Position numbers and translations under genes: made by a program
Part shown: positions 62,526-64,000 of the stretch, in pieces
How positions within the stretch are numbered: position 1 is the first letter of the stretch
How the letters are laid out: each line of letters opens with the position of its first letter
Assembly (NCBI RefSeq): GCF_011075055.1
Contig: NC_058143.1
Location: forward strand, 7,083,057-7,147,056
From: Mangifera indica
Lineage: Eukaryota > Streptophyta > Magnoliopsida > Sapindales > Anacardiaceae
Direction of reading: 5' to 3'
Length of the DNA: 64,000 nucleotides
The notes under the pieces: model-generated
Told to the model about the DNA's origin: nothing
Database searches by the model: none
The model's input: the letters and a program-made list of their open reading frames with translations, nothing else

Positions 62526-63615
62526 TTGTTTTGCTTGAAATTCTTGAAGGGTTTTGTGTTATAAGATGTGTAGATTTAATTTGTGTTGAAATTATAGGCT
62601 AAAATGACAAGTTTTAGTCAAAAAATGGGTTAGATTGGCCGGAGATTGGGCCCATGGGAGCAGTGGATCCCATTGACCGAAAGAAATCTCCCACAAGCAG
62701 GAATAATCGTCCGTGGGATGGGGGAAAATTTAGATTTTTCAAAATATTAGGGCCAGGGAGAAGAAGGGAAACTCCACGGGCATTTGTGGAAAATTTTACA
62801 CTAAACCATGGGGAGATTCGTGAAAGGTGGGGAATCCTGGGGGTTAGGGAGAAATTGACTTGTTTTAATCTATAATGTCTGTAGAAGATTAGAAAATTGA
62901 TAAGGGGTAAAGGAAAACTATTGAACCTGTTTGAAAGTAAAAAATTTATAAGAGGTAAATTGATATTTTCCACACCTAGGGTTTTTTGATCTATTGTTTT
63001 CGAATTTCATATTTGTTTTTCTTTTTTTAGAGTTTTTTGATATATAATTTTCGAATTTCATGTCTGTTTCTTGATTTTTATGCTTTTGTGGACACGTTTG
63101 ATGATATAATTATGAAATTTCAGTTAAATTTTTGTATTTTGTCATATTAAGCTAATAATGTTCATTTTCAAATTTCATTTTATGATATATCGACTCGTAC
63201 TTTTCAAATTTCTGAGTGATTTTTTAATTGTTGATATTTTTATTGAATAAAAAAAATCGATTGTTGACATTCTAAGATATTTTAATATATATAATTTGAA
63301 TTCAGTTTTGTTTTTTCGATTTTTGTTATTTTAAGATATATTGATTCGTATTTTTTAGATTTTTGAGCAATTTTTCGATTGTTAACATTCGAAGGTATTT
63401 TGACGTATAGATTAAAAATTTCAGTTTTGTTTTTTCGTTCTATCAGTTTTCATCTTTCTATGGTATTCTAACATTTAGTTTTTGCATTTTACCTCTGTTT
63501 TTTTTATTTGTCATTTCTATATTTGTTTATATATCTGTTTTTAATGAAATTCTTATAAACTTTCAAAATTTTTTTAGGAAACTTCTCATAAAACAAAACG
63601 TGTCGAAGATGAGTT

Positions 63616-63960
63616 ATGAATCCCCGATGAGTTAGGACACTTCCTAGCATAGGTGATATGTCATGTCTAACATACTGCTATGTCAAAGATTAGGTCAACA
63701 TTAACCCCGAAGCAACTTTGATTGTTCGAAAGAACGCGTTTCGGGCATCTCCTTCTACTATCAGATATCAAGTTTTCCAGAGTGTTGGTGCATTCATTTC
63801 TACTATGACAACTACATTGGGACTTAGACATAGATGAGTTATGATTTTGTGTTAATGAGGCAGACGTGAGATTTAGCCCATTCGAGTTTGCTGTAATGAC
63901 GAGACTCACATTCAGCTAGCTTACTACACTTTCATCATATATTCCCTATTCATCTGGATA
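63616..63960 (+). pseudogene. DUF1985 (Ulp1-gene N-terminus) remnant of the third KI-MULE
   Basis: Plus-strand pieces read STLTPKQL, then LLLSDIKFS, then DELWF-like FCVNEADVRFSPFEFAVMTR, the DUF1985 signature seen also at 36771-37097. Several stops interrupt it within 300 bases, so this copy is dead too. It continues past the window end. Confidence 0.65.
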
Positions 63961-64000
63961 TTGTTTTAAAGATATGTACTTTCAAGATACTCATAAAGTC

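Larger units (their letters stand above)
61243..64000 (+). mobile_element. Start of a third KI-MULE/CUMULE-type element (partial)
   Basis: Begins GGGAAATTAAATTAAATG and then follows the same leader as the reversed 1-1231 segment ('tatataaaccaagaattt', 'cccacgg', 'gtagatttaatttgtgttgaaatt'). A MULE-type MITE is nested at 61656-62525. From about 63610 a decayed DUF1985/Ulp1-type gene starts. The rest is beyond the window. Confidence 0.75.

Overview
This is a stretch of nuclear DNA from a flowering plant, almost certainly a eudicot. It is AT-rich, has intron-split host exons, and is packed with plant-type transposable elements (Copia, chromovirus Gypsy, MULE, hAT, Tourist-like MITEs). The only host gene I can support is DNA topoisomerase 3-beta (TOP3B) on the minus strand, start codon at 29032 and stop at 4444. 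Fifteen coding exons with GT-AG borders were traced; they add up to 2601 nt (866 residues) with no break. It looks functional although transposons have stretched it to 24.6 kb.

Region by region. 1-1231: the end of a MULE of the type that carries a Ulp1-like protease (KI-MULE/CUMULE type). 1232-4443: intergenic, with a truncated MULE-type MITE. 4444-29032: TOP3B. Its introns hold a TRIM-like remnant, two hAT-type MITEs, a Tourist-like MITE, a 238-bp tandem duplication, and in intron 8 an old Copia element (10420-19425) that was itself entered by a very young Gypsy-type element (13879-17888). 29429-38156: a near-complete but decayed KI-MULE with a perfect 9-bp target duplication, about 400 bp upstream of the TOP3B start. 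38222-40000: two MULE-type MITEs. 40027-46852: a decayed hAT element with a perfect 8-bp target duplication. 46873-47364: Tourist-like MITE. 48116-58375: a SIRE/Maximus-type Copia element with gag, pol and an envelope-like ORF. 58452-60982: one MULE-type MITE and two Tourist-like MITEs. 61243-64000: the start of a third KI-MULE, carrying a nested MULE-type MITE.

The outstanding item is the 4010-bp element at 13879-17888. Its two 555-bp LTRs read as identical, it has a 5-bp target duplication, a tRNA-iMet primer site and a polypurine tract. Between a Gypsy Gag zinc knuckle and the tail of a chromovirus integrase, the usual pol is replaced by intron-free pieces of two host genes: most of the C-terminal part of ketol-acid reductoisomerase (KARI, branched-chain amino-acid synthesis) and two joined pieces of an AGO4/6/9-clade Argonaute. 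Everything is in one open frame of 1038 codons. A young non-autonomous retrotransposon that carries a fragment of the RNA-directed DNA methylation effector is unusual. Any effect on silencing is inference.
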